Assembly: GCF_947331465.1 (NCBI RefSeq)
Contig: NZ_CAMZOK010000002.1
Coordinates: forward strand, 1,178,001-1,242,000
Length of the DNA stretch: 64,000 bases
Source: Shimia sp. Alg240-R146
Lineage (GTDB): Bacteria; Pseudomonadota; Alphaproteobacteria; Rhodobacterales; Rhodobacteraceae
Direction of reading: 5' to 3'
Positions within the stretch are counted from its first letter, which is position 1. Each line of letters starts with the position of its first letter. The notes beneath the pieces are model-generated. The model was not told where the DNA came from. It did no database searches and saw nothing but the letters and a program-made list of their open reading frames with translations. The translations under genes were made by a program, and so were the position numbers. Below are positions 9,564 through 17,470 of this stretch, piece by piece.

Positions 9564-10700
9564 TCAGTCCGACAGGTGTTCATAACGCGCATCCGTCAGC
9601 GTTCTCAAAAATGCCACCAGCGCATCAATCCGTTTGTCATCCAACGCCGGCCCGTCTGTCAGTTCCTCAACCGAAAGCGAATGCATGATCTCCGGCACCC
9701 GCCATTTCACATTAGTCTCAGGGTTGATCTGTCGCTTCGGATCCTTGGAATTGTACTTGTTATAAAACAGCACAACCGTGCGCAAATCATCGAACACGCC
9801 GTTGTGCATATAGGGCCCCGTGACCGCCACATTTCGCAACGTCGGTGTGCGGAATTTGCCCATCTGATCCAAATCAGTCACATCAGGATGTTGCAACAAC
9901 CCCTTGTCTGTGCTGCCTTTTGCGCCGTTCACCTCTCGTGCCTCGACATTCACAGGCACCCCGATATTGTGGTACTCATAGTTGGTAAACGTCTCTTTCG
10001 GGTGAGTCTGACTGTTGCGCAACTGGTGGCACTCCGCACAATTTGTGAACTGCTCTGAAAAAAACAGAACCCGTCCCAGTTCCTCTTCTTTGGAAAATTC
10101 GGTTTCGCCCCGTAAGTAGCGATCATATTTACTGTCAAACGAAGCAAACACATCTGTGCGTTCAAAGGCGGCAATCGCCTTGGTCAGTGCCTCATACCCT
10201 GTCTCCGCATCCTGCAGCACATCGGGCGCAAACAGCGCCTCCATGCTGATCACATAGTCAGGATTTTCTTTCAGCCTCGCGACAACCGAAGCCTTGTCCG
10301 GCATACCCATTTCTACAGGGTTCAATGGCGGCCCACCCGCCTGCTCTTCCAGGGTATTGGCCCGCCCGTCCCAGAACAGACCGCCCTCGGCATCTCCATC
10401 CGGTTCGCGATCAAACCTTGGCACAAAGGCTGCGTAGCTCGCCGTGGGCGTGTTGCGATCGCCCAGCGAGACACCATCATCCCCCAAAGAAACCGCCCGC
10501 CTCGCGTCGGTTTCCCGTGGATCGACAAAAGCAAACTCCGGATCATGGCATGTGGCGCAGGATTGCGTACGGTTCAGCGACAGGTTCTCGTCGTGAAACA
10601 ACGCTTCGCCCAAGGCCTCAAGCCGATCATAGGGCGCGGCGTGGACCACACCGGACACCAAAATCGCGACAAGGGATGTCAAACCTAGCAGGTGTTTCAT
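9564..10700 (-). CDS. Di-haem cytochrome c peroxidase family protein (CcpA/MauG-like)
   Basis: Exported c-type cytochrome of 378 residues with a cleavable signal peptide (about residues 1-21, ending VVHA). Two haem-attachment motifs are present, CATCH at residues 48-52 and CAECH at 221-225, at the spacing typical of bacterial di-haem peroxidases. WDGRANTLEEQA and a GKFRTPTLRNVAVTGPYMHNG segment in the C-terminal half are also family hallmarks. Classical members reduce periplasmic hydrogen peroxide with electrons from cytochrome c; MauG-like relatives modify proteins. Sequence reading alone does not separate these. A consensus FNR box lies about 60-70 bp upstream, which favours a peroxidase used under low oxygen. 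Confidence 0.92.
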   Translation of the reverse strand: MKHLLGLTSLVAILVSGVVHAAPYDRLEALGEALFHDENLSLNRTQSCATCHDPEFAFVDPRETDARRAVSLGDDGVSLGDRNTPTASYAAFVPRFDREPDGDAEGGLFWDGRANTLEEQAGGPPLNPVEMGMPDKASVVARLKENPDYVISMEALFAPDVLQDAETGYEALTKAIAAFERTDVFASFDSKYDRYLRGETEFSKEEELGRVLFFSEQFTNCAECHQLRNSQTHPKETFTNYEYHNIGVPVNVEAREVNGAKGSTDKGLLQHPDVTDLDQMGKFRTPTLRNVAVTGPYMHNGVFDDLRTVVLFYNKYNSKDPKRQINPETNVKWRVPEIMHSLSVEELTDGPALDDKRIDALVAFLRTLTDARYEHLSD

Positions 10701-10758
10701 TCACGTCTGGCCTTTTGTAGCTAATGCTTTTGCCTAGATCGATCAGTCAGCACATGTA

Positions 10759-10772
10759 TTGATAGAAATCAA
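10759..10772 (-). promoter_or_regulatory. FNR/FnrL-type binding site (TTGAT-N4-ATCAA)
   Basis: Exact match to the FNR consensus, a perfect palindrome in its half-sites, centred about 65 bp upstream of the cytochrome c peroxidase start codon and inside the 114-bp gap between two minus-strand genes. This position suits activation of the peroxidase gene. Confidence 0.75.
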
Positions 10773-10814
10773 TAACCCACAAAAAGAGTCGGCTTAAGGT
10801 CACCCCTATCGGTG

Positions 10815-11399
10815 TTACCCACCGGCGATGACGCGGACGTAATTCTGGGTTTCTTTATAGGGTGGAATCCCGCCGTATTTCGCAACCGCCTCAGGTCCGG
10901 CGTTGTACGCCGCCAACGCCAGCCGCCATGATCCAAAACGCAGATACTGCGCCTTAAGATAACGCGCGCCACCTTCCAGATTCTGTTGCGGGTCCAGCGG
11001 ATCAACCCGCAGCGAGCGTGCTGTGTCCGGCATCAGCTGCGCCAGCCCCAGCGCACCCTTGTGGGATTTGGCAGTCGCGTTCCAGTTGCTTTCCTGCTTC
11101 ACCAGTTTCAGGAACAAATCAACCGGAATGCCGTGCAGCAACGCTGCCTCTCGCGCCATCGCCAAAAACGGACCACTATACGTGCCACGATAGCTGCCGT
11201 CGCCCCATTTGGACGGAGTGTAAATCGGCTTTGGCTGCAAACGCACAGAGCCGCGATATTGTTCACTCGCGCGCCCATCAAGCACCTTGGTTTGATTCTT
11301 GAAAAGGCGGCTCTTGGATTTGGACGACACAGTTTGCGCCGCCAAAGGCGCCGCCATCAAAGTCGCACAACACACCAAAACAACAAATTTGGAAGACAT
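10815..11399 (-). CDS. Lytic transglycosylase, SLT domain (goose-lysozyme-like fold)
   Basis: Predicted periplasmic murein lytic transglycosylase of 194 residues. A signal peptide ([22 protein letters not shown]) is followed by a low-complexity linker and an SLT domain from about residue 75. Family motifs are the catalytic glutamate in VKQESNWN (about E103), [10 protein letters not shown] near 116 and AYNAGPEAV near 169. The start at 11399 is preceded by a GGGGTGGG purine-rich site; an in-frame extension upstream contains no recognisable sequence. Probably remodels peptidoglycan. Confidence 0.9.
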   Translation of the reverse strand: MSSKFVVLVCCATLMAAPLAAQTVSSKSKSRLFKNQTKVLDGRASEQYRGSVRLQPKPIYTPSKWGDGSYRGTYSGPFLAMAREAALLHGIPVDLFLKLVKQESNWNATAKSHKGALGLAQLMPDTARSLRVDPLDPQQNLEGGARYLKAQYLRFGSWRLALAAYNAGPEAVAKYGGIPPYKETQNYVRVIAGG

Positions 11400-11696
11400 A
11401 AATGCCCACCCCGCATTATTCATTTTGCTTGTCATATCATCTTGGCCGCGATGCGCAAAACGCAAAAAATCTGCACGCACACAGATCACGTTGCGCCCCC
11501 TTGCGCCGAAAGGCATGGTGGCAAGGCTCACCCCCCGATACGGCGCCCCAAACCGTTTGAAGACAGTTTTGCCAAGTGAGTTTTTGCCGCCCCACAGCAA
11601 TTTACAATTCATCCCCAACAAACCGCTTTCCATCCCCCTACTCCAATGGTGTAAGGTGTTCCGAAGCAAAAACAGATTCCACGGGAGACAAGGCGC

Positions 11697-12221
11697 ATGG
11701 CCGGCTCAGTTAACAAGGTTATTCTCATTGGCAACCTGGGGCGCGACCCCGAGGTGCGCAGCTTCCAAAACGGTGGCAAGGTCTGCAATCTGCGTATCGC
11801 CACGTCCGAGACCTGGAAAGACCGCAACAGTGGTGAACGCCGCGAGCGCACCGAATGGCACAGCGTCGCCATCTTCCAAGAGGGCCTCGTGCGCATCGCA
11901 GAGCAATATCTGCGCAAAGGCTCCAAAGTCTATGTCGAAGGCAAACTGCAAACCCGTAAATGGCAGGACCAATCCGGCCAGGACCGGTACTCGACCGAGG
12001 TGGTTCTGCAAGGCTTTGACGGTGTTCTGACCATGCTCGACGGTCGGTCCGGCGGTGGTGACGGCGGCGGCGGCTTTGGCGGCGGCGGTCAAGGTGGTGG
12101 ATACGACCAGGGCGGCAGCTATGACCAAGGTGGCGGAAGCTTCGGAGGCGGCAGTGGCGGCGGCCAGCAAGGCGGCGGCGGCGCCCCTTCGCGCGATCTG
12201 GACGACGAAATCCCGTTTTGA
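11697..12221 (+). CDS. ssb: Single-stranded DNA-binding protein
   Basis: Essential ssDNA-binding protein, 174 residues. An OB fold spans about residues 1-110 ([16 protein letters not shown], the family start; then [11 protein letters not shown]). A glycine-rich linker with repeated GGG/GGYDQ units covers about 115-165, and the acidic tail DLDDEIPF binds partner repair and replication proteins. A GGGAG site precedes the ATG. The 297 bp upstream, shared with the divergent transglycosylase gene, hold no second gene that I can support. I found no GTTC-N7-GTTC SOS box there. Confidence 0.97.
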   Translation: MAGSVNKVILIGNLGRDPEVRSFQNGGKVCNLRIATSETWKDRNSGERRERTEWHSVAIFQEGLVRIAEQYLRKGSKVYVEGKLQTRKWQDQSGQDRYSTEVVLQGFDGVLTMLDGRSGGGDGGGGFGGGGQGGGYDQGGSYDQGGGSFGGGSGGGQQGGGGAPSRDLDDEIPF

Positions 12222-12250
12222 TCCCTGCCAGTACGCGTAACAATCCAATC

Positions 12251-12280
12251 AAAGGCCGCGCTTTTCGCGGCCTTTTTCTT
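12251..12280 (+). terminator. Rho-independent terminator of ssb
   Basis: Stem AAAGGCCGCG / CGCGGCCTTT with a CTTTT-type loop, followed by a T-run, 30 bp after the ssb stop. Confidence 0.9.
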
Positions 12281-12400
12281 TGCTTAAACCGAGCCGCCAC
12301 GCCAATTTCTCTCCCAACTCCCTGACACGCAAAATCCCCCTACCCACCAGGTTCGCAACCCGCTAAAACAAAAGTGAACGAACATTCAGCGGGGAAACGC

Positions 12401-13645
12401 ATGACCATTTCGTCACCTTTTGACACAGCTTTGGAAACCCGGCTCATGGCCTATTGCGCCATCGACAGCCAAAGCGACGAACATTCACCGTCCAAGCCAT
12501 CCACGGCGATTCAACTGGATGTACAACGCCACCTGAAAGCTGAGCTGGAAAAGATTGGCGCATCTGACATTGAACTCACCAACTACGGAGCCCTGCTCGC
12601 CACAGTTCCGGCCACGGACGCCAGCGCGCCAACCATCGGCTTTTGTGCGCATGTCGATACCGCGCCACAATTTAACGCCACGGGTGTAAAACCGCGTGTT
12701 CACCATGCGTGGGATGGCAGCGACATCACCTATCCGGACAACACTGATCTGGTCTTGAACACCACCACGTCCGCCTATCTGGCCGAGCGAAAAGGCGATG
12801 ACATCATCACCGCTTCCGGCCTTACCCTTCTGGGCGCGGACGACAAGGCAGGTGTCGCGATCATCATGACCATGGCCGAGCATCTTTTGACCACGCCGGG
12901 GCTGAAACACGGCAAAGTTCGGCTCGCTTTCACGCCGGACGAAGAAATCGGCCGTGGCGTTGATGCCCAATTGCCTGCCGATTTTGGCGTCGATTTTGCC
13001 TACACGCTGGATGGCGCAAAGCGTGGCACGATGGAGTATGAGACCTTCTCCGCCGACGGAGGTGTGGTCACAATCACCGGCGTATCCGCGCACCCCGGTT
13101 ACGCCAAAGACAAAATGGTCAACGCGCTTCACGTGGCCGCCGCCATTGTGACCGCTCTGGATGAGAACGGCACAACACCGGAAACCACCGACGGCTCCGA
13201 AGGTTTCACGCACGTCTACGCACAAGAAGGTGGCAGCTCTGAAACCACTCTGCGGTTTATCCTGCGTGACTTCGAAATGGACGGGTTGGAAGCACGCGGT
13301 GCACGCCTAAAAGCGGCATGCAGCAAAGCCGAGGCCGATTTTCCAGGGGCAAAAATCACCTGCGAGATCAGCAAACAATACCGCAACATGCGCTATTGGC
13401 TGGAAGACGACATGACGCCTGTCGATCTTGCGCGCGACGCAATGCGGGATCTGGGTATGGAGCCTTACTGCGCCGCGATCCGGGGCGGCACTGACGGATC
13501 ACGCCTCACGGAACTGGGCGTGCCCTGCCCCAACCTATTCACCGGCATGATGGAAATTCATGGTCCGCTGGAATGGATCTCGGTGCAGGACATGGCGCTT
13601 TCCACGCGACTGCTGCTGACCCTGATAAACCGGGCCGCAGGCTAA
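12401..13645 (+). CDS. pepT: Peptidase T (aminotripeptidase)
   Basis: Cytoplasmic di-zinc aminotripeptidase of the M20B family, 414 residues against about 410 in the family. Landmarks are CAHVDTAPQ near residue 82 (zinc ligand H84, general-acid-base partner D86), GADDKAG near 145 (bridging Asp), and FTPDEEIG near 177 (catalytic Glu pair). ISKQYRNM, RGGTDGS and PNLFTGMMEIHGP near the C-terminus are characteristic of PepT. The ATG at 12401 follows GGGGAAA. An upstream in-frame GTG at 12374 lacks conserved content. It supplies amino acids from tripeptides. Confidence 0.95.
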   Translation: MTISSPFDTALETRLMAYCAIDSQSDEHSPSKPSTAIQLDVQRHLKAELEKIGASDIELTNYGALLATVPATDASAPTIGFCAHVDTAPQFNATGVKPRVHHAWDGSDITYPDNTDLVLNTTTSAYLAERKGDDIITASGLTLLGADDKAGVAIIMTMAEHLLTTPGLKHGKVRLAFTPDEEIGRGVDAQLPADFGVDFAYTLDGAKRGTMEYETFSADGGVVTITGVSAHPGYAKDKMVNALHVAAAIVTALDENGTTPETTDGSEGFTHVYAQEGGSSETTLRFILRDFEMDGLEARGARLKAACSKAEADFPGAKITCEISKQYRNMRYWLEDDMTPVDLARDAMRDLGMEPYCAAIRGGTDGSRLTELGVPCPNLFTGMMEIHGPLEWISVQDMALSTRLLLTLINRAAG

Positions 13646-13655
13646 TTTAGCCGCT

Positions 13656-13680
13656 CGACCGCGCGGCCTTCGCGCGGTCG
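13656..13680 (+). terminator. Hairpin after pepT
   Basis: A 10-bp perfect stem (CGACCGCGCG / CGCGCGGTCG) with a 5-nt loop, 10 bp after the pepT stop. No T-tract follows, so termination is probable but not certain. Confidence 0.55.
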
Positions 13681-13775
13681 ATCACCTTAGCCACACGCTT
13701 TTGTGACCTCGCGTTAACAAACCAGCCAACGCCTCTCCCCGTAACTGCTTCAATGCAACAACAGGGAGAATTAAA

Positions 13776-15485
13776 ATGAGCTTAGTTGAAATCACCGCCA
13801 GAGGCGAAACGCCTGACCCCACGCCGGCACCTGCAGCAACCGACTCGATTGCAACAATCGCAGCGACCAATGGCAACTTTGATATTTTGGTCGCCGCTCT
13901 TGATGCGGCGGGTTTGGTAGAAACTTTCGCCAATCCCGGTGATTTCACCGTTTTCGCGCCCACGGACGAAGCATTCACAATCCTCGCACAGGACACGTTC
14001 GGCATCGACACCGCTGGTATGAGCGAAACGGATATTGCGGTTGCCCTCGTCGATCTGCTCGGCGTGGACACGCTCACCAATGTTCTGTTTTACCACGTTC
14101 AGGCCGGGTCCAGTTCACTCGAAGATGTTCAGGACTCCGGCAGCGTTGACACCCTGCTGGAAGGTGCGTCGTTTGGTGTGGATGGCGATACGCTGAACGA
14201 TGCGGATCCTGACGTTGAGGACCCCGAGTTCGTCGACGGACTGACCGATATTGCCGCCACAAACGGCGTGATCCACGTAATTGACCGTGTGCTTCTGCCA
14301 ATCGATGTCGCCGAGGTCACACCCCAGCCCACCATTGCCGACATCGCCAGTACCAACCCCGCGTTTGAGGCGTTGACCGGCGCGCTTGTGGCCACGGGGC
14401 TTGTCGGCCTCTTCACAGACCCAGCCAATGATTTCACGGTTTTTGCCCCAACGGACGACGCGTTCCGCGCCTTGGCCGAGGAACTGGGAATCAACACGCA
14501 TGGTGTCGCGGACGCTGATTTGCCTGCGGCACTTGTTGGCGCTCTGGGCATCGATCTTGTGCGCGAAGTCCTGCTGTATCACGTACGCCCCGGGGGTTTG
14601 TCTCTGGAGGAACTTCAGGAAGCCGGTCTCGTGGAAACCGCTCTTCCCGGTGGCAATCTGGTTATCGACGGCAATACCCTTGTCGACCTCGATCCTGATC
14701 GCCCAAATCCGAACTTTGTCGACGGCCTAACAGATATCGAAGCCGTTAACGGCGACATACAGGTCATCGACAGCGTGCTTTTGCCGATCGATGTTGGCAG
14801 CATTGCGCCGCAGTTCCTGTTTGGTGGTTTTGGCCAGGACATTCAGGTCGGCAGCGGGGCACGCGACGTGCTGTTCGGCTTCTTTGGAGACGACATTCAG
14901 TTGGGCGGCGGCGGCAGCGACCGGATCTTTGGCAGCTTGGGCGATGACACAATGTTCGGCGGAGACGGCAACGATGTCATGCGCGGCGGTGTCGGAGATG
15001 ATCAAATGGACGGCGGCGCAGGCAGCGACCGCATGTTTGGCAGCTGGGGCAACGACTTGATGTCGGGCGGCAACGGCGCCGACCGGATGCGCGGAGACAG
15101 TGGCCGCGACACCATCGACGGCGGCAACGGTCATGACGTCATCCTGGGCAACCGGGGTGCAGATATGCTGTCAGGTGGAAACGGCAACGACCACATTCGT
15201 GGCGGTTTTGGTGAAGACACCATCGACGGCGGCGCCGGAAATGACGAACTGATGGGCGGCGGTGGTGCCGATCACTTTGTGTTCACCAATTTGTCTGGCG
15301 ACGACACCATTCTGGACTTCCGCTGGAACGACATGATTGTGCTCGACAGCAGCGAGTTCTCGGACTTCGCAGCGGTTATGGATGCCACGACAATCTCAGG
15401 CGGCGAAATCACCATCACCGGCGAGAACGGCACGATCACCTTCCATGGCACAGGCATCACCGAAGGCGATTTCCTGTTCATGTGA
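13776..15485 (+). CDS. Secreted fasciclin (FAS1) x2 plus RTX calcium-binding repeat protein
   Basis: Predicted extracellular adhesion-type protein of 569 residues without a classical signal peptide. Two FAS1 domains occupy about residues 22-175 and 183-335. Each has the start pattern (TIAATNGNF, DIASTNPAF), the block DFTVFAPTD and the closing NGVIHVIDRVLLPID or NGDIQVIDSVLLPID. About 17 nonapeptide-like RTX repeats (GGxGxDxxx) fill residues 345-500, followed by a C-terminal beta segment. RTX repeats bind Ca2+ and go with C-terminal, uncleaved type I secretion signals. No type I exporter is encoded nearby. The GGGAG site 8 nt upstream fixes the start. The FAS1-RTX combination in one chain is unusual. 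Confidence 0.93.
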   Translation: MSLVEITARGETPDPTPAPAATDSIATIAATNGNFDILVAALDAAGLVETFANPGDFTVFAPTDEAFTILAQDTFGIDTAGMSETDIAVALVDLLGVDTLTNVLFYHVQAGSSSLEDVQDSGSVDTLLEGASFGVDGDTLNDADPDVEDPEFVDGLTDIAATNGVIHVIDRVLLPIDVAEVTPQPTIADIASTNPAFEALTGALVATGLVGLFTDPANDFTVFAPTDDAFRALAEELGINTHGVADADLPAALVGALGIDLVREVLLYHVRPGGLSLEELQEAGLVETALPGGNLVIDGNTLVDLDPDRPNPNFVDGLTDIEAVNGDIQVIDSVLLPIDVGSIAPQFLFGGFGQDIQVGSGARDVLFGFFGDDIQLGGGGSDRIFGSLGDDTMFGGDGNDVMRGGVGDDQMDGGAGSDRMFGSWGNDLMSGGNGADRMRGDSGRDTIDGGNGHDVILGNRGADMLSGGNGNDHIRGGFGEDTIDGGAGNDELMGGGGADHFVFTNLSGDDTILDFRWNDMIVLDSSEFSDFAAVMDATTISGGEITITGENGTITFHGTGITEGDFLFM

Positions 15486-15505
15486 TCTCTGATTGAGACG
15501 GAAAG

Positions 15506-15536
15506 AAAAGGCGCCGGTTTACTCCGGCGCCTTTTT
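15506..15536. terminator. Bidirectional terminator between the FAS1-RTX gene and aroB
   Basis: A 12-bp stem (AAAAGGCGCCGG / CCGGCGCCTTTT) flanked by A- and T-runs between convergent genes; functional on either strand. Confidence 0.9.
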
Positions 15537-15539
15537 CCG

Positions 15540-16652
15540 TTAGCGCCGCGCCAACTCGTCAGCCAAAAGATCGCACACTATATCGCGTGGCACGTCGGCA
15601 GTCACAAAGGCCTGACCAATCCCGCGCGCAAGAATGAACCGCAATTGGCCATCAACAACTTTTTTGTCCTGCCCCATCAAATCCAGCAGCGCTTCGGCGT
15701 CCGGCAAATCGCCGTCAATATCGCCCAGATCCACCTTCATGCCCATCTCGCGCAAGTGCTGTCGCACACGGCTGGGATCTTCCTGACTGCAAAGACCCAA
15801 TCGCGCGCTCAGTTCAAAGGCCAAAGCGCAACCCACAGCTACACCCTCGCCATGCAACAACCTGTCGCCATAACCGGTCGCCGCTTCCAGCGCGTGACAG
15901 AACGTATGCCCAAGATTGAGCAGCGCGCGGTCGCCCTGCTCGGTCTCGTCGCGCATGACAATCTCGGCTTTCATCTCACAGGAACGGCGCACTGCTGCGA
16001 TACGTGCAGACATATCCCCTTTAGCAAGCGCAGGTCCCTGCGCTTCAAGCCAGTCAAAGAATGCGCTGTCGCCCAAAAGACCGTATTTCACGACTTCGCC
16101 GTAGCCCGCCAACAAATCGCGCGATGTCATGGTGCCAAGCACATCCGTGTCGGCCAGCACCAGCTTGGGTTGATGAAACGCGCCAACAAGGTTCTTGCCT
16201 GCGGGGCTGTTGATGCCTGTCTTGCCGCCCACGGAACTGTCGACCTGCGCAAGCAAGCTGGTGGGGATTTGCACAAAGCCCACGCCACGGCGCAACACAG
16301 CGGCGGCAAAGCCCGTCAAATCGCCAATCACACCACCGCCAAAGGCCACCACGAGATCGCGACGCTCAACCTTTTGCGCCAAAAGCCATTCCACGGTTTG
16401 CTCCAAAAAGCGCCAGCTTTTGGTGCTCTCTCCAGCTGGCAAAACCAAAGCTTCCATCGTAATGCCCGCCGCTGCCAGCCCTGCTCTCAGCGTCTCAAGA
16501 TGAAGCGCGGCGACGTTCTCGTCCGTGACCACGCAAACCTGTTTGCGCGCCAGCAAAGGCGCGATTAACGCCCCGCTTTGTGCCAGCAAGCCGGGTCCGA
16601 TGTGAATGTCATAGGCGCGATCGCCAAGGCCCACATGCACAGTTTCCATCAT
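15540..16652 (-). CDS. aroB: 3-dehydroquinate synthase
   Basis: Converts DAHP to 3-dehydroquinate, the second step of the shikimate pathway, using NAD+ and a divalent metal. The protein has 370 residues. Motifs include VVTDENVAALH, the nucleotide-binding GGGVIGDLTGFAAA, PTSLLAQVDSSVGGKTGIN, KNLVGAFHQPK, and the metal-ligand region LNLGHTFCHALEAATGYG with LLHGEGVAVG. Two ATG codons sit in tandem at 16652 and 16649. The aroK stop lies 4-7 bp upstream, so the two genes form one operon. Confidence 0.96.
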   Translation of the reverse strand: MMETVHVGLGDRAYDIHIGPGLLAQSGALIAPLLARKQVCVVTDENVAALHLETLRAGLAAAGITMEALVLPAGESTKSWRFLEQTVEWLLAQKVERRDLVVAFGGGVIGDLTGFAAAVLRRGVGFVQIPTSLLAQVDSSVGGKTGINSPAGKNLVGAFHQPKLVLADTDVLGTMTSRDLLAGYGEVVKYGLLGDSAFFDWLEAQGPALAKGDMSARIAAVRRSCEMKAEIVMRDETEQGDRALLNLGHTFCHALEAATGYGDRLLHGEGVAVGCALAFELSARLGLCSQEDPSRVRQHLREMGMKVDLGDIDGDLPDAEALLDLMGQDKKVVDGQLRFILARGIGQAFVTADVPRDIVCDLLADELARR

Positions 16653-16656
16653 CTTC

Positions 16657-17202
16657 TCAGCTCTCCGTCAGCACATCATCGCGACTGGCCATTACACCAA
16701 TTACACGGTCCGCCATTTGCTCTATGCTCAATCCGGCCTCTGCGGGTACCGGCAATTCCGCAAGGCTATAAAGCGGCACGCGGGCCTCAAAAATCTCTTC
16801 CAGGGTGCGACGTGGATCAGATGTGCGCAACAATGGCCGCGTATCCTTGTGGCGCACCCGCGTCCACAACAGCTCAACATCCGCATCCAGCCAAACCGCG
16901 ACACCTTTTTCGGCAATCATCGCGCGGTTGGCCTCCGAAAGGAACGCCCCGCCGCCGGTTGAGAGGATACACCGTTCCTCCTCCAGCAGCCGCTCGATTA
17001 TCTGGGTTTCCTTGCGCCGGAAAAACGGCTCTCCATCGCGTTCAAAAATCTCCGCAATGCTCATATTTGCGGCTTTCACGATCTCAGCATCAGAATCAAT
17101 GAACGGCACGCCAAGTTTTGCAGCAACAGCGCGGCCCACGGCGGTTTTCCCGGCCCCCATCATGCCAACCATCACCACAGTTTTTTTTAGATCAAAGGTC
17201 AT
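16657..17202 (-). CDS. aroK: Shikimate kinase
   Basis: Phosphorylates shikimate to shikimate 3-phosphate. About 181 residues from the chosen ATG. The P-loop GMMGAGKTAVGR is followed by FIDSDAEI (shikimate and Mg binding), GEPFFRRKE, LSTGGGAFL and the lid region VRHKDTRPLLRTSDP. An in-frame ATG at 17250 would add 16 residues. I prefer 17202 because it is nearest the conserved core and has GGA 6 nt upstream, but this is not certain. It is translationally close to aroB downstream and divergent from the small membrane protein gene at 17321. Confidence 0.94.
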   Translation of the reverse strand: MTFDLKKTVVMVGMMGAGKTAVGRAVAAKLGVPFIDSDAEIVKAANMSIAEIFERDGEPFFRRKETQIIERLLEEERCILSTGGGAFLSEANRAMIAEKGVAVWLDADVELLWTRVRHKDTRPLLRTSDPRRTLEEIFEARVPLYSLAELPVPAEAGLSIEQMADRVIGVMASRDDVLTES

Positions 17203-17320
17203 TTCACGTCCGGGATCGGCCAAGCTTCGCCAAAATTTACGCTTCGGCATTGAATGACGTGATCTCGCGGGAATTGCCAGTTATAAGTTTCCCAAAACGG
17301 GCAGGAAATTGGGGAATTTC

Positions 17321-17470
17321 ATGGGCAAACTAGTAAGAGCGTTGGCGATTCTATTGTTACTGGGCATTATCGGCCTTGTGGCTTACGCCTATATGGGGCC
17401 ATTTTTCGGGGCTGATTTCAGCCCGGTCCAAACCGAAACCCGTGTTCCTGTCGAGTTGAATGGCTCCTGA
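17321..17470 (+). CDS. Small single-pass membrane protein, 49 residues
   Basis: Short gene not recognised by family. The ATG follows a GGGGAA site. The product begins with a basic stretch (MGKLVRA), then one strongly hydrophobic helix (about residues 7-24), then a short polar tail ending VELNGS. Its last 11 bases overlap the start of the 514-residue exported protein gene (ATGGCTCCTGA), so the two are probably translationally coupled in an operon that continues into xerD. Function unknown; an accessory membrane peptide of the downstream exported protein is one possibility. Confidence 0.6.
   Translation: MGKLVRALAILLLLGIIGLVAYAYMGPFFGADFSPVQTETRVPVELNGS

Noticed and set aside
12055-12190. GGC-rich repeated tract resembling a minisatellite
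   Set aside because: It is the glycine-rich linker of Ssb, in frame and expected for the family.
13705-13730. Possible CtrA site upstream of the FAS1-RTX gene
   Set aside because: Only one TTAA half-site is present; the second position reads GCCA.
14850-15270. Periodic DNA repeat resembling a tandem array
   Set aside because: The period follows from the RTX nonapeptide coding sequence.
15645-16568. 307-codon frame antisense to aroB
   Set aside because: His/Gln/Arg-rich composition of an antisense frame; aroB is intact.
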